In this document: piece after piece, positions 18,255-30,080 of the stretch | How positions within the stretch are numbered: position 1 is the stretch's first letter | Layout: the number at the start of each line of letters is the position of its first letter | Origin: Fragum whitleyi | Lineage: Eukaryota > Mollusca > Bivalvia > Cardiida > Cardiidae | Direction of reading: 5' to 3' | DNA: 64,000 nucleotides | NCBI GenBank assembly: GCA_948146395.1 | Contig: OX411543.1 | Location: 54,912,017-54,976,016, forward strand | The notes under the pieces: model-generated | What the model was told of the DNA's origin: nothing | The model's input: only the letters and a program-made list of their open reading frames with translations | Database searches by the model: none | Translations under genes and position numbers: made by a program

Positions 18255-18385
18255 ATACGTACTTAGTGTATTGTATGAAAAAATATCTAACTCGGTTGTG
18301 AGAATTGATAATTGTCTCGGCAGAGCCTCGACAATGATCGATTCTCCCAACCTCGTTAGATATTTTTTCTCATACAAAACACTAA
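18255..18385. repeat. Long palindromic foldback
   Basis: Arms ATGAAAAAATATCTAACTCG and its near-complement CGTTAGATATTTTTTCTCAT flank a GTCTCGGCAGAGCCTCGAC centre. The architecture (TCTCGGCAGAGCC loop) resembles the foldback at 24232-24355. Confidence 0.7.
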
Positions 18386-18697
18386 ATACGTATTATATAT
18401 TTATCAAAGCTAAATATCATCGAACGCATTTTTTTTTTTTTTTTTTTTTACTTTCACGCAATTATAATATAAAGCGTCTGGTACCTTTTTCACTATTTAG
18501 TACTGGTGAGGGAAATGCAAGGAATCCATTGTTCGGTTCTTCAGCTTGCGCGATCTAGCTGAAAGGTTGTTAAAAGCGGCGTACATTCCCATCCAAACAA
18601 ACAAACAAACCTCTTCACTATCAAATGGTTCTGTGCGTGGCATTTCATACAATGTCGGCTGTGCGCGAAACCATAACATTATTAAGCCTGGACAACA

Positions 18698-19082
18698 ATT
18701 AACAATTACAAACATCGTGAAATTAACAATGTGAATGATTTTGGAATGATTTCGAATTGAATGCTCATAATGAACACAATTAACAAAATTGATTACCTTC
18801 CTTTAATAAAATATGCATACAAGTGTTATAAATACTTTTCTATTTGTTCAAGAACCTACCAGACGCTTGCAATTTGAATAGTGTCAGTGAAATTGCGTTT
18901 TTTTCTAGCATTATTAATTTTGAATGACTTTGTTGATTCTATCTTTTGCAGTGGTTTTCGAGCGTTTTTTTTTTTTTTTTGGTTTGTTTGGGTGTTTGGA
19001 ATGAATGAATAGAACGTTGGGCGAGCGATTTGGAATGGCTTTGGTCGAGATGAATGTCGATTTCACGATGCTGTTAACTGTA
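18698..19082 (+). mobile_element. MITE family B copy
   Basis: Starts TTAACAATTACAAACATCGT and ends TTTCACGATGCTGTTAACTG, with the GATTACCTTCCTTTAATAAA and GAATGAATGAATAGAACG blocks of the family in order. Confidence 0.7.
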
Positions 19083-19089
19083 GGTGTGC

Positions 19090-19340
19090 ATTGAAAATGA
19101 GCCTGTGCGTGAGATTTCCAACAATTTCAAATATGCGCAAAGCAAAGACTCTGACCAGCCTGTGCATTCGCACAGTCTGACCAGAGTCTTCACTATGCAC
19201 TTAGTCGATAGATAAGTTCTCAAAGTGTCTGTAAACCATGGAGTGACCCTATATTTACTGTAAGTTGCTGTCTATGTTGCTCAATATTTACACCTCACGA
19301 ACAGTTTAAATTGTTGGAAATGTCACGCACAGGCTCAAAT
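19090..19340. mobile_element. MITE family E, copy 1
   Basis: Inverted termini GAGCCTGTGCGTGAGATTTC and (right, + strand) GGAAATGTCACGCACAGGCT, with an internal GACTCTGACCAGCCTGTGCA hairpin against GTCTGACCAGAGTC. Copies at 48552-48790 and 51418-51665. Confidence 0.75.
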
Positions 19341-19431
19341 ATCACCCGTTATCGGTGGCAACTATGAGAAAGTGGCCGATAAACAGAGCACACGGTGAAG
19401 ACTCTGGTCAGTCTGTGTGGCCATTCGGAAA

Positions 19432-19836
19432 ACCACTCGGCCAATCTCACGATCAACCTCGGATGTACATAGACGGACTATTTTTAAAAATGACGGGAAA
19501 ACCTCGGAAAACCCCGATGACTTCAGTTAAAATGACGTTAGCCCTCGAAACTGATAGTGAAAACATTCGACGTCATCAAAGCTACTCGTTTAAGTCCCTG
19601 ACGTGAAACCATCGTATCTTAATATATATATCTTTAGATTCATAAATAACGACTGAAAAAATCTTAATTTTTGAGAATGATTTGTCATTCAGACGTTATT
19701 TACTGTAATAGATATAAATCTACAGTGCTAGTTTTTCTTACACTGTTTCCGCCTAACAAAGTTACATACCCATCCGCCTTACATACATCCGAGGTATGTT
19801 GTAGTTTACGGAAATGGCCGAGTGATGTTCCGAATG
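19432..19836. mobile_element. Small foldback related to the ends of the 4.1-kb foldback
   Basis: Left terminus CATTCGGAAAACCACTCGGC and right terminus GGCCGAGTGATGTTCCGAATG (inverted) match the termini of 11459-15566. ACCTCGGATGTACATA / ACATACATCCGAGGTATG is a second matched block. Confidence 0.65.
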
Positions 19837-20740
19837 TCTGTGTGGCTACATAATCGCGCAGGTGAAGTTATAGGAAATGTCAGACATAGGCCTTGAATCG
19901 AATTCATCAATAAGTTTCACAATTACTTCGACGTTTCCGTTTGACGCAGCCGATATGTAAAATCTGTGTTGAAGTGGCTAGAATACGAACGACTTTGTCT
20001 GTTATTTTGTATCAATCATTACCATAAACATGACCAACAGATATCACAAAGTATTATCCAAGATTAATGCCCTGGCAGGGCGGAGCCTAAGTAACGGGTC
20101 GTTGCACTTAAGGTTAAGGTAAATCAGCTTTTATCTAAAATAACCTTCTTCTAAAGAGAGTCGACATAAAAAACTCGAGACTATAAATCGTAGATTGGTA
20201 ACCAAATCCTCGTAACTTCAGCTTAATCAAGCTGTTGTTAAGATGCATTGGTTACAAACGATGAAATATGTTCACTCTCTCAAAGCACGTGAATCCTTTA
20301 GGTTTTAAGATACAGTTATTTGCACGCGTTAACGATGATTACCGACTAAAATTCGAAAGAACCCAAACTATTAAAAAGTAAACTCGCCAAATTACGTCAC
20401 GGTAAAGCCCCGCCAGTTCATTAATTACGCAGAATACAATAACTCACTAATTCAGTAAACAGGAGTTGTGGTTCTAGGGCACTGAATTTTTCCTTAATTA
20501 ATAAGATCTGAGTCTTGAAGTTTCAAGTTGAAAAGCATTTTACTTTCTGAGATATGCGGGTAAAGCTAGAGACGAAATGACTTACTGAGACCGCTACTAT
20601 TGGGTTTTCGTTTCATAACACCATGAATACCAAAAAATCATTTCCTATGAATAATAATTTCGAGCGATACAAAGTATTTTTTCTGGCCCTTTTTGATATT
20701 AAAATATTTATAGACTTGTAAACACGTATTTTAAGCTTAA

Positions 20741-20961
20741 CACTTTCCTGTTTTACAAAATTTTGGATCTGTCCAAATTCAAAGGTTTTTGCAGACGAAA
20801 ATTTAAAGTGGATTTAATTTGAAAAATAACCATTCTGTAGGGTAGAAAATAGTGTGGAAAAAGAAGAAATTGCTTGTCAGAAGCAATTTCTTCTTTTTCA
20901 CAATGTTTTCTCGATCATAAAATCCCAGACACGTAAAAAGCAGGGATTAAACAGCAAAGGG
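20741..20961 (+). mobile_element. MITE family A, copy 4
   Basis: TTAA at 20737-20740 and 20962-20965. It contains the fuller 3' segment with ACACGTAAAAAGCAGGGATT that copy 1 lacks. Confidence 0.85.
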
Positions 20962-21341
20962 TTAATATATAAAATATAATCAACCAGACGCTGTATTTTG
21001 ATTACAGAAACTGTCGTTCCTGAACAGTCAGTGTAAATCGCATTGAATGATCAGAATGGACACTTTTCGAACCTTTCAGAAGCCCACTTTCACTACAAAG
21101 TTCATAATTATTTAAATTACAAGGAGATTAAATAAGAGACCCAAGAGGGCCTGTATCGCTCCACTGGCTTAAATGTCTCAAGATTTGAAAGCGAGATATT
21201 GAAAATAGAAGGTAATGAAAGTCACCAGCATTCAGAAGGAATTCCGACGTTTTTCCAAGTTGAAACTAACTTATCAGAAATGAACTCATATAACTTATAT
21301 GTAAAATTACAAGGAAGCAAACTAATAACATATAAATTTAA

Positions 21342-22668
21342 AACAAGGGGACCAGAATGGCCCTAAACTGCTCACCTGAATTTTATTGATCCAGTGGATC
21401 TTATCCAATCAAAATTTCACAAACGATCTTTGAAGAGGGTCACCCAAGGAACATTATGATATGGATTCATTGAAATCGACCCAGAGGCTCAGGGGGAGAT
21501 GTTGTTCAAAGATTTCAGGCTAAAAGTAAGCCCACCGTACCAAGCCCATATTCATGGGCCAATCAAAATTTCGAAATTTTCGTTAAAAGGGTCACCAAGA
21601 AACATTAAGGTAAAATTTCATTGAAATCAGCCCAGTGGTTCAGGACGAGATATCGTTCAGATGTCAGGCTCAAAATAAGCCACGCCCATTTTTGGAATTA
21701 ATCAATATTTCTTGAACAACTTTAAAGGGGGTCATCCGAGGAACAGCCTGGTAAAGATTCGTTGAAATCAGCCCAATGGTTCAGGAGGAGATACCATTCA
21801 AAAATTTCAGGCTCAAAAAAGCCCCGTCCTGCCACGCTCATATTTAGGGGTCAATCCAAATTTCTTGAACAACTTTACAAGAGGGTCACCCAAGGAACAT
21901 TCAATTATGGTTTCATTGAAATTGGCCCAATGGTTCAGGAAGAGATAGTGTTCAAAGACTTTTGGGTCAAAATAAGCCGCGCCCTGCCACGCCCATATTT
22001 TGGGGTCAATCAAAAACGTCTTGAACAACTTTACAAGAGGGTCACCCAAGACACATTCTGGTAAACTTTCATTGAAATAGTCTTAATGGTTCAGGAGGAG
22101 ATGTAGCTCAATGATTTTCGGGCTCAATATAAGCCCCGCCCTGCCACGCCCATATTTGAGGGTCAATTAATATTTCTCAAATAACTTTAGAAGAGAGACA
22201 CCCAAGGAACATTCTGGTAAAGTTTCATTGAAATCAGCTTAATGGTTCAGGAGGAGATGTTGTTCAAAGATTTCGGGCTCAAAATAAGCCCCGCCCTGCC
22301 GCGCCCATATTTGGGGGTCAATCAAAATTTCATGAACAATGTTAGAAGAGGGTCACCCAAAGAACATTCTGGTAAAGTTTCGTTGAAATTGTCCCAATGG
22401 TTCAGGAGGAGATGTCATTCAAAGATTTCGGGCTCAAAATAAGCCCCGCCCTGCTACGGCCATATTTGGAGGTCAATCCAAATTTCTTGAACAACTTTAA
22501 AAGGGGGTCTCTCAAGGAACATTCAGGTCAATTTTCGTCAAATCCACCCATTGGTTTAGGAGGAGAAGATGTCTTAAGAAAAGTTTACGCACGCACGCAC
22601 GGACGGACGGACGTATGACGGACACCCCGCCATGACAATAGCTCGATGGCCTTCGGCCAGTGGAGCTA
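21342..22668 (+). mobile_element. Second type of satellite element (~155-bp units)
   Basis: 5' end ACAAGGGGACCAGAATGGCC and CTCACCTGAATTTTATTG. About seven tandem units of roughly 150-160 bp follow, each with GAGGGTCACCCAAGGAACAT, CAATGGTTCAGGAGGAGATG and GCCCCGCCCTGCCACGCCCA. The array ends in an ACGC/ACGG microsatellite (22588-22612) and a 3' hairpin GGCCTTCGGCC, then AGTGGAGCTA. It lies just 3' of the duplicated exon A fragments. Apparent ORFs inside it only reflect the repeat. Confidence 0.75.
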
Positions 22669-22695
22669 CAAACTACTTTAACATCTTTAAAATCC

Positions 22696-22985
22696 TGCCG
22701 CTTACATAGAACTCACTGTCCCCGCTGCATGAGCGGTAATTAGAAACATAGGTCGGATGGCAGGTTTAGTGAAGATCAAGAGAGAGAAATCAAATGAAAA
22801 TCTAACTGTTATCATAGAACCGTCTCTCGCTGTATGAGCAGTAATTACAGACAAAGGTCGGATAGCAGATTAATTAAGGCGTAGATCACGAGGAGAGAAA
22901 ACAAATAAAAAACTTACCGCTTACAAAGAACCTACTGTCCCCGCTGTATGAGCAGTAATTACAGACATAGGTCGGATAACACGTG
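22696..22985 (-). repeat. Tandem triplication across the exon A donor boundary
   Basis: A unit of about 108 bp, made of the last 60-70 bases of exon A plus adjacent intron, occurs three times: the functional one at about 22911-22985 and two diverged copies at about 22806-22868 and 22696-22764. The shared core is CCGCTGTATGAGCAGTAATT. In the two extra copies the GT donor is lost (the outer one reads GCAGG after the exon end), so they appear to be intronic remnants rather than used exons. Confidence 0.75.
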
Positions 22986-23184
22986 TAATACCGTGTAGCA
23001 TAGCAAGTCTGGTACTTCCACCAGCAGCTCTCCCATCCGCACGACCACGTCGAACACTCGTACGAGTAATAGTGAGAGCACGTTGTTCGTACCGTACAGT
23101 ACGGGGTAAAACTGTGCAGCTGTTTTTCGTGGTCCTCGTTTTCGTGGATGTAAATGGTGCCCGGGTTGTGATAGAATGTTGATT
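22918..23184 (-). CDS. Exon A of the cadherin-like gene (Cys/Tyr-rich module)
   Basis: Exon of 267 nt, acceptor CAATTTCAG, donor GTAAGTTTTTTATT, phase 1/1, 88 full codons. It starts STFYHNPGTIYIHENEDHEK, where IYIHENED resembles the first strand of a cadherin repeat (V-x-E-N). It then becomes very rich in Cys, Tyr and Trp (ECSTWSCGWESCWWKYQTCY, ten Cys in about 60 residues), ending SGDSRFFVS. This looks like a disulfide-rich insertion; no named family is recognised. Exons further upstream are not seen in the window. Confidence 0.68.
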
Positions 23185-23391
23185 CTGAAATTGATTAAAT
23201 CACATAAATCAAGGCCCGATATTGTTAACTTTTTCATACTTACCTGAGAGTTTACTCAAATTTCTACTAACGATCAACTTTTTAATTGAACTGAAACACT
23301 CTCAATAGTGCATGAAATTAAAAAATTATGTTTGTCATTTGTCGCCCATAAAATCGAATGTACAGTTTCTTTTAGTATATGGATGAGTGTT

Positions 23392-23510
23392 ATTGTAAAT
23401 GCGTTTATTGGGGTAAAAAGTGCAATTGTCTTAGCACATAGCAAATGACGCCCGTAGGGCGTTTTGTTTAAGGCAATTGCACTTTATACTCAAATAAACG
23501 TAGTGAAAAA
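23392..23510. repeat. Palindromic foldback
   Basis: Arms AAAGTGCAATTGTCTTAGCA and AGGCAATTGCACTTTATAC, flanked by CGTTTATT / AATAAACG, with a GACGCCCGTAGGGCGTTTTG inner hairpin. Confidence 0.7.
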
Positions 23511-23679
23511 CACACTCGGTCCCTATAATTGCAATACTTTAGATCTAAGAAGCCACCAAAATACTCCATCAAATAGTTAAGGTTCAAGTCTTCTTTCTGC
23601 GCGTAGTGAAATTTTACATTGTCTGTTTAAGATCGCATATTAAACGTGTATTGTTACCTCGTTATCGGTTGATTGATTG

Positions 23680-23790
23680 ATTGAATGGAGTTTTACGCCG
23701 CTTTCAACATTATCTCAGTTATATCACGGCGGACCTCGTTCCGGAGTATCGGGTCATGGAGGGGAACGGGATTTCTGAGTTACTACAACA
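23680..23790 (+). repeat. Dispersed 'TTTTACGCCGCTTTCAAC' repeat, copy 1
   Basis: Begins TTGATTGAATGGAGTTTTAC and continues with a ..CAGTTATATCACGGCGG.. block. Related copies at 46295, 50248, 53968 and 60525. A tRNA-like promoter is not evident, so the element class is uncertain. Confidence 0.55.
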
Positions 23791-24231
23791 CTGGACTTGC
23801 AGATATATCGTTGGGGGTTTCCTTAAATACCTTTTGAATTTTATACAGAAATCAAGTTTTACGGATTTCTCCAAGTGATGCGATTTAAACCAATCATTTT
23901 TTTATATTTTATTGGATTGCAATTATACTAAGAATACGTGGCGTATAGATATTTATTCGAATTTGGTATGAATTGGGAAAAGGGTTTTATAATCAAGGAT
24001 ACAATTTATACTAAAAGCAGTTTCTTTGTAGAAAAAGAACGTTATCACTGGACCACCGGTCAAATTGATGAAAGGATTAATAAAGAAAAATATTTGAGCG
24101 GGAAACTTTTGTCTTATCCGGCAAAGGTCTACCCTAAGGGTTAAGATTACATGTGGTATAATCGAACAAATTTATTCCAACACTGCCGTACTCATCTGTA
24201 AATGTTTTGAGTAAATAGAGAATAGTATGTT

Positions 24232-24355
24232 AGTGTCTTAAAATATCAATGTTATCTGGTCGAGGTTGGGAGAATTTATTATAACGAGGCTTTGCCGAGT
24301 CATGATAATTTCTCACTGCCGAGACCAGATAACATTGATATTTTAAGACACTTAC
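24232..24355. repeat. Palindromic foldback
   Basis: Arms AAATATCAATGTTATCTGGT and ACCAGATAACATTGATATTT pair almost perfectly, around a TAACGAGGCTTTGCCGAGTC centre. Confidence 0.78.
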
Positions 24356-25049
24356 ATGTTATTCTAGTTATCACGCAATCATTTTCAGCGGTTAATTATA
24401 ATAAACCCCTAAAAATCAAAGAAATTCGGGTGAAAGTTTATGCAAATTGTATCTAAAAATGGACTGCCTGATATCGTGTTATGTTATCAGACAGGCGATA
24501 TCGGGCCAATACAGGCTTCAATGCATGATAAATGTGAATAATAAGCACAGAACATACATGTATGTTATACGTAATGGATATTGGGTATCGATATACTTTG
24601 GGCATTCGGTTTTTGCCCTGTATGTTTGTCTATTTGTCCATTTTAGACCTGAAGTCATTGACATTGGCCATATCTGTTAATTTTTTAATGAAAGAACCTT
24701 CATATTTCTCAAGTGTAGGTGCCTATTGCTTTTGGCAAGAGCTTTCATTCAATGCCAAATTTATGGAAAATAAGAACTTCACATTTAATTTCGTTGTGCT
24801 GTATTTTACCGGGCTGACTTTCATTTTGCTTTTGATTACCATATTGAATCAACACAAATTTGAATCTGAAAAATAACAAAAAATGGGGAGGGATGGGTGT
24901 TTAACAAGCACATCTTGTATCAAATTTAGAATAAGAACAATGGAATATAGGGAATGAGCATTATGAAATCGCTCGGACATTTCCGTAAACTGGAAAGTTA
25001 CTCGGACGTAATGCAGTAATGTCTTGTCATATATATTCATCTAGGTTTT

Positions 25050-25541
25050 AGGTAATTCGGCTTCTGGTGGTAATTTGATCAAAACGCTGGAAGAAAAAAA
25101 ATCTTTTATGCTTCCCTATCTCCTAAGGAGATCTTTTGAGCATATTATAATTTGATAACAAAACTCAGTGAAACGCTTTGGTTATCAAATTACAATCAAC
25201 GAGTTTTAAAAAAGCTCTCGTTGCCGCAACACCATCTATAGCGGGAACGTTGGAGCTTGGTGACGTCACAAAATCCATGCGAGAAATGACGGGCTTATAT
25301 GAATACAGCCTTATTACTCGGGAAACCTCGGCGATTCTGAGGAATAGACCTCGGGAATTATATGGGCGCAGCAATGAAAGCGCGTCAAATAGCTGGTTGG
25401 TTTATATGACGTAACAAAGATAACTAAGGATGACGTTGCGAAAAACAAATCAACGTAAGGTCAAAATGAAAGAGTTAACAAGATGTGTTTTTCTTCAAGC
25501 GTATTAAATAACCGAAGTACCCCCAGAAGTCGAATTACCTG
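25050..25541. mobile_element. Foldback with AGGTAATTCGGCTTCTGG ends
   Basis: Left AGGTAATTCGGCTTCTGGTG and right CCCCAGAAGTCGAATTACCT are inverted. Inner blocks ATAATTTGATAACAAAACTC / GGTTATCAAATTAC also pair. A half-length relative lies near 15670-15960 (GGTATTCGGCTTCAGGTCAC, TTATAATTTGATGACAAAAC). Confidence 0.6.
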
Positions 25542-25544
25542 AAA

Positions 25545-27158
25545 AAGGACCCAAAATTACTACAATTACGTCCAAGGTTACGGAAAAGTCCTAGCGATGT
25601 TCCGAATGTAACTCTCGATGTCTATTCCGTAGAATCGCCGAGCGTTCCCGATTGAGGGAACGAAATGGTGGTGGTAAGATGTGAAATCGTTCGAAAGGTT
25701 TTTAAAAGTCCTGCACGTATACAAATAAACGGATATATGTCCGAAAAATGAGGCCGCAGGCTGACACGTCGCAGCGAACTGAGGCTACAAAGCGTAACGT
25801 AATTTGACGTTATTTTTGCAGCGTAAAGTTGGAGAAAAAACAAACGCGTTTCATTTGAAATAATCATATGCCATATTCTGAATTGTATAAAAAGGGGTGA
25901 TTAAAAATGTGAATAACTATCAAGTTCAGATTTGTATCATTTATTTTCAGGGTGTAGAATCTCTGTATTTACGTGACAAAATCAATTTTGTATAAACAAA
26001 AGCATTGAATTTCCGAATAACTTAGAAAAAGGTTTATAAAAATGATAAAAGACTTAATATTGTTGGTCTTGCTATTCTATAAACTCATCAAAACTGAGGA
26101 AAGTTTCTTATTTTAATTAAACCGGTTAGTATATCATTTTTCTGCAAGTAATTTCGAACTAATCTATTTAACGCGAAACTCGCTAAGTAAAACGTCATTA
26201 AGCGTGACATTTTTTCCAGACTTTTTCAGTATTCTCGCATTTAGCGTTAAATCCACAAAATATAGATTGTTATATATTTTTGAAAGTAATGGACTGACTT
26301 TTTTTTCTAGTTCAATTTTTATTTCATTCAATCGACATTTTATAAGAGTTAAGTTACTCCTCGCGAAAATGGTGCGAAAAAAAAGACGTTATTTCAAAAA
26401 GCGTGACATTTTTTCAGACTTTTTCACGCGAAAATTTTGTATCTAATTAAGACACGCAAATTCAAACTGAAGAAATAAAAATCTGACCATATTTCTTGAA
26501 TGATTTCAGAATTTACAATTTCCTCCATTTTGTGTGTCTATTTTTACGTTGAAATTTCTTAGTCGTCATTTCTTGCTTCATTTTTAGCAGCGTTAAACTT
26601 TCCTCTATTTTATTTACGCGAAGAGATTTTCGCAAAATTGTATTAGAAACTTTCAAAATTCACACTGAATAAGGACTAGTTTTCTAGGTATCTGTGTGTA
26701 AAATTTTACGACGGTAAAGAGCGTATCCGCGATTTTATGGCACCTTAAACATGTATTGAAAGGTAAGCATGTTACGCTTTACATGCGCTTTTTGGCGATT
26801 TTTTTTATAGTTAACTCGATATTATTTGTTTTTTCCACAGCCATGGGTATCAGAATTGTGTATCTTTAAGATGGAGCTTTTCAAAAGCTTTAAAATGATG
26901 TACAACAATGTGCTGTTTTAGGCTGTAAAGCGATTTAATTTCAAATTAAAACAAAAATATGACTGATTTTCATAAAATAGCCCGACGTTATTGCGACTGC
27001 ATAAATCTAACGGGTTAGGTGCACCTATATCATTTAGCGATGCAGGTCTTTTTATAAACGCACGACTTTTAGTCGAAAGTAAGGGAGTAAGACGGTAAGA
27101 GTAGACGGCCCTCTGATTTTATTCATTTGGCATTCTTTTTGTCATTGTATAAACCGAG
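25545..27158. other. No gene recognised
   Basis: AT-rich stretch without splice-bounded exons, family repeats or RNA genes that I can recognise. The reading frames of 80 or so codons here lack recognisable motifs. Repeated GCGTGACATTTTTTCAGACT-like wording at 26202-26227 and 26400-26425 suggests a minor local duplication. Confidence 0.45.
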
Positions 27159-27592
27159 TACAGTTAAGAAAACCGTGAAATTGACAAGATGATTGATTTT
27201 GGAGTGATTTTGGAATGCATTTGAATGAGTGTGTAGAGCGAGTTCTGAGTGAAATTATAGGGGAGTAATCTAAAAACGCTAATTTGTTCCAGATGAACAA
27301 AATTAGCGATAATTTTTACCCCCTTTAATAAAATATACGTACTATTCTCTGTGTGTGTCTTTGTGGACCAACCACATACTTAAAAAGTCCACACTAAGCA
27401 ATTAAATCGTAGAATAATTCGATCGATTTGAATTAAATACCTACCGTCTTGAACAATTCGAAATAATTTCTTATAATTTCGGAGCGTTTTGATCGATAGA
27501 GTGAGTTTTTGGAATGAATGAACGGAGCGCTGAGTGAATGATTTAGAATAATTTTGATCGGAATAGAATAAGAGTCAGATTCACGACGATTT
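27159..27592 (+). mobile_element. MITE family B copy
   Basis: 5' end TACAGTTAAGAAAACCGTGA. Blocks TTGAATGAGTGTGTAGAGCG, a CTAAAAACGCTAATTTGTTC / GAACAAAATTAGCGA hairpin, and GAATGAACGGAGCGCTGAGT are in family order; the 3' terminus is degenerate. Confidence 0.7.
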
Positions 27593-27744
27593 AAATTTAC
27601 CACGTGACCTGTAAGACAATAAGAACCACCTGAATAATGCGAAACGTATCCCATTTGGTCAGCCTACACGGCCTGTGTAGACTGACCAGATTCGAAACTT
27701 ATCGTATTCTCAGAATTTTCTGAATCTGAATTCTTATCTACCTT

Positions 27745-27747
<3 letters not shown>

Positions 27748-27814
<67 letters not shown>

Positions 27815-27892
27815 ATAACGTGCACGTTATTAAAATTGATTTCTAGTGTCGTTTTTTGTTTTATTTATATAATTCTTGTTCTGGTTACTTGG

Positions 27893-27944
<52 letters not shown>
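27748..27944. repeat. Two (AT)n microsatellites
   Basis: Pure TA/AT dinucleotide runs at 27748-27811 and 27899-27944, separated by 87 bp of ordinary sequence. Confidence 0.95.
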
Positions 27945-27947
<3 letters not shown>

Positions 27948-28642
27948 GTAATGCGTTTTGTTTCTGATGTCTGCTAGCTCAAATTGATACATGTACATGT
28001 ACTTCAAAAGTTTATTTTACGGAGTTTACAGATGGTTCTCTTTCCTATGACGGATCACGTATGATACTCCAATTCCCAACTTACCAACACGGACCAGGGT
28101 CAGTAATACCAAGAAAACTAGATGTAACATTTTGGTTTGGCAAGCTAGTCACATTTCAGCTATTTGTTTTGTGTAAGCGGCCGACATATCTCATCTAGGT
28201 AAGACAAAAAAAGAAAATTACTTATGAAAAATATAAACTAGAGGCGCTTGAGCGCCTGATTCGCTCCACGGGTCTGAAACTCCTGATAATGATGAACAAA
28301 GAATGATAATGCTGTTTATAAAATAAGAGAAGCAATTCGATATCAAAATTCTTTACACTTTTTGAAATCAGAACATCAGTGGAAAATTTAATTGAAATCA
28401 AATTTTAACCCTCTGATGATTTTAAAAGTTTACATTTTATTTACCATACATGCATATGGAAATAAGTTTGGTCTATAAAAGGCATGTTTACAATCCGATT
28501 GAAATAAATTCTGTATTATAATGAAGACCGCTTATAACAAATTATTTGAAAATTTAGTTGAAAACCATCAGTCACTTTAATCAGGTATTTTTCTCTTTGT
28601 AATATATATAAAAATGACCTACGTCCATAAAAGACATACTAC

Positions 28643-29094
28643 TACAGTTAACAACATCGTGAAATTGACAAGGTGAATGATTTTATAATTATTTTGGAAT
28701 GAAATTGAATGAGTGTGTGGAGCGAGTTTTGAGTGAATTTAATGGGAGGTAATCGAATATCACAAATTTTGTTCTGGATGAACAAAATTTGCGATATTAA
28801 TTACCTTCCTTTACCTTCCTTTAATAAAATATGCATACAAGTTCAAAAAATATCGTCCTAGTTTATCAAGAACCTATGAAACACTTACAATTAGAATTAT
28901 GTCAATGAAATCGCCCTTTTTTTCTGTCAAAATTATATTTTAAATGACGTTGTTGATTCTATGTTTTTCAATCGGTTTGGGTGTTTTTGAATGGTTTGAG
29001 TGAGTGTTTGGAATGAATGAATGGAGCGCTGAGTGAGCGATGTAGAATGGTTTTGATTGAGATGAATGTCAATTTCACGATGTAACTAACTGTA
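28643..29094 (+). mobile_element. MITE family B, full-length reference copy
   Basis: 452 bp with inverted termini TACAGTTAACAACATCGTGA + AATTGACA and, inverted at the far end, TGTCAATT + TCACGATGTAACTAACTGTA. Inside are GAGTGTGTGGAGCGAGTTTT, a hairpin pairing CACAAATTTTGTTC with GAACAAAATTTGCG, and GAATGAATGGAGCGCTGAGT. No ORF, so non-autonomous. Confidence 0.82.
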
Positions 29095-29189
29095 CTACTA
29101 CTACTAATGAAAATAATACGGATAATTATAATACGCATAATATAATGATATCTTTATAAACGAAAGCTACTTATTAAGAAACCGTTATA

Positions 29190-30078
29190 AAATGGGTACG
29201 GACAAAACCCCACCAGACAAAACCCCACCAGGACAAAACCCCACCACTATATTTGACAAGTAGGACGAAACCCACCACTTTTTCCTAGATGAATATATTT
29301 TGTGAAATCTATATTGATTTAATAATATTTTCATACAATTAATGAAAAAGAATTTATTTGTTGATAAATTCATCAAAATCACTTGAATAGCATTGTTTTT
29401 GTTTTGTTTTTTTCAGATTTTGATCATCAGTCCTTCTATACTTTTTTGAAAAAGTGACTGTGAAAAATTCACGTAACAAATTCAATAGTTCTCTCTTTTA
29501 AATAGTCAGTTGGTTTAATATCTGTCTAAGACAAGTATTGCATGCAGACTGTAAATCTAAAGGTAACGGGTCCAATCCCCAATGACGGGAATTATCATTT
29601 CCAACTATTCGCTTCCCACCAATAGGAGGATAATCGTTATCACGTGGGATAGCAGATGGAGGTCTGAAAAGATGTAATGGTAATTCTGGTGTGAGGAATA
29701 TACTGAATCCATTGTAAGGTGCTCCAGTCAATTTAATATGACTGAAAAATTACTAAAATCGGTGTAAATTTCTGTAAAACAAATAAATCGGTTAAAGGGC
29801 ATTTTGTTTTATTGTTTTATCTTAAACCCTTTCTTCATAAGGTGCATTCTAATTGTCCTTTGCAATACTCTTAAAAATGGAATTATGTGGTAAAGGATCA
29901 ACAGAATTCTATGAATAAATGAATATATTTTCAAATTACACTTACACGTTCAACTCGTACACTATAATACATGTATATATTGGTGGGGTTTTTTCCTGGT
30001 GGGTTTTTTTCCTGGTGGGGTTTTGTCTGGTGGGTTTTTGTCCCGGTGGGGTTTTGTCCTGGTGGGGTTTTGTCCTAC
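29190..30078. mobile_element. Element bounded by inverted G/C-rich minisatellite arrays
   Basis: The left flank (about 29196-29276) repeats GGACAAAACCCCACCA units; the right flank (about 29981-30076) repeats the complement, TGGTGGGGTTTTGTCC, about six times. The interior is about 700 bp. It holds one 77-codon - strand frame (29498-29731) with non-random-looking composition (PYNGFSIFLTPELPLHLFRP), but no recognised family and no clear splice sites. The G-rich arrays carry runs of four Gs and could form G-quadruplexes. Confidence 0.65.
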
Positions 30079-30080
30079 AC

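Noticed and set aside
21762..22618. Frames of 66-104 codons on both strands
   Set aside because: By-products of the 150-160 bp satellite units of the element at 21342-22668.
24562..24876. 104-codon hydrophobic frame on +
   Set aside because: Membrane-like composition can arise from AT-rich DNA; no splice context, homology pattern or conserved motif seen.
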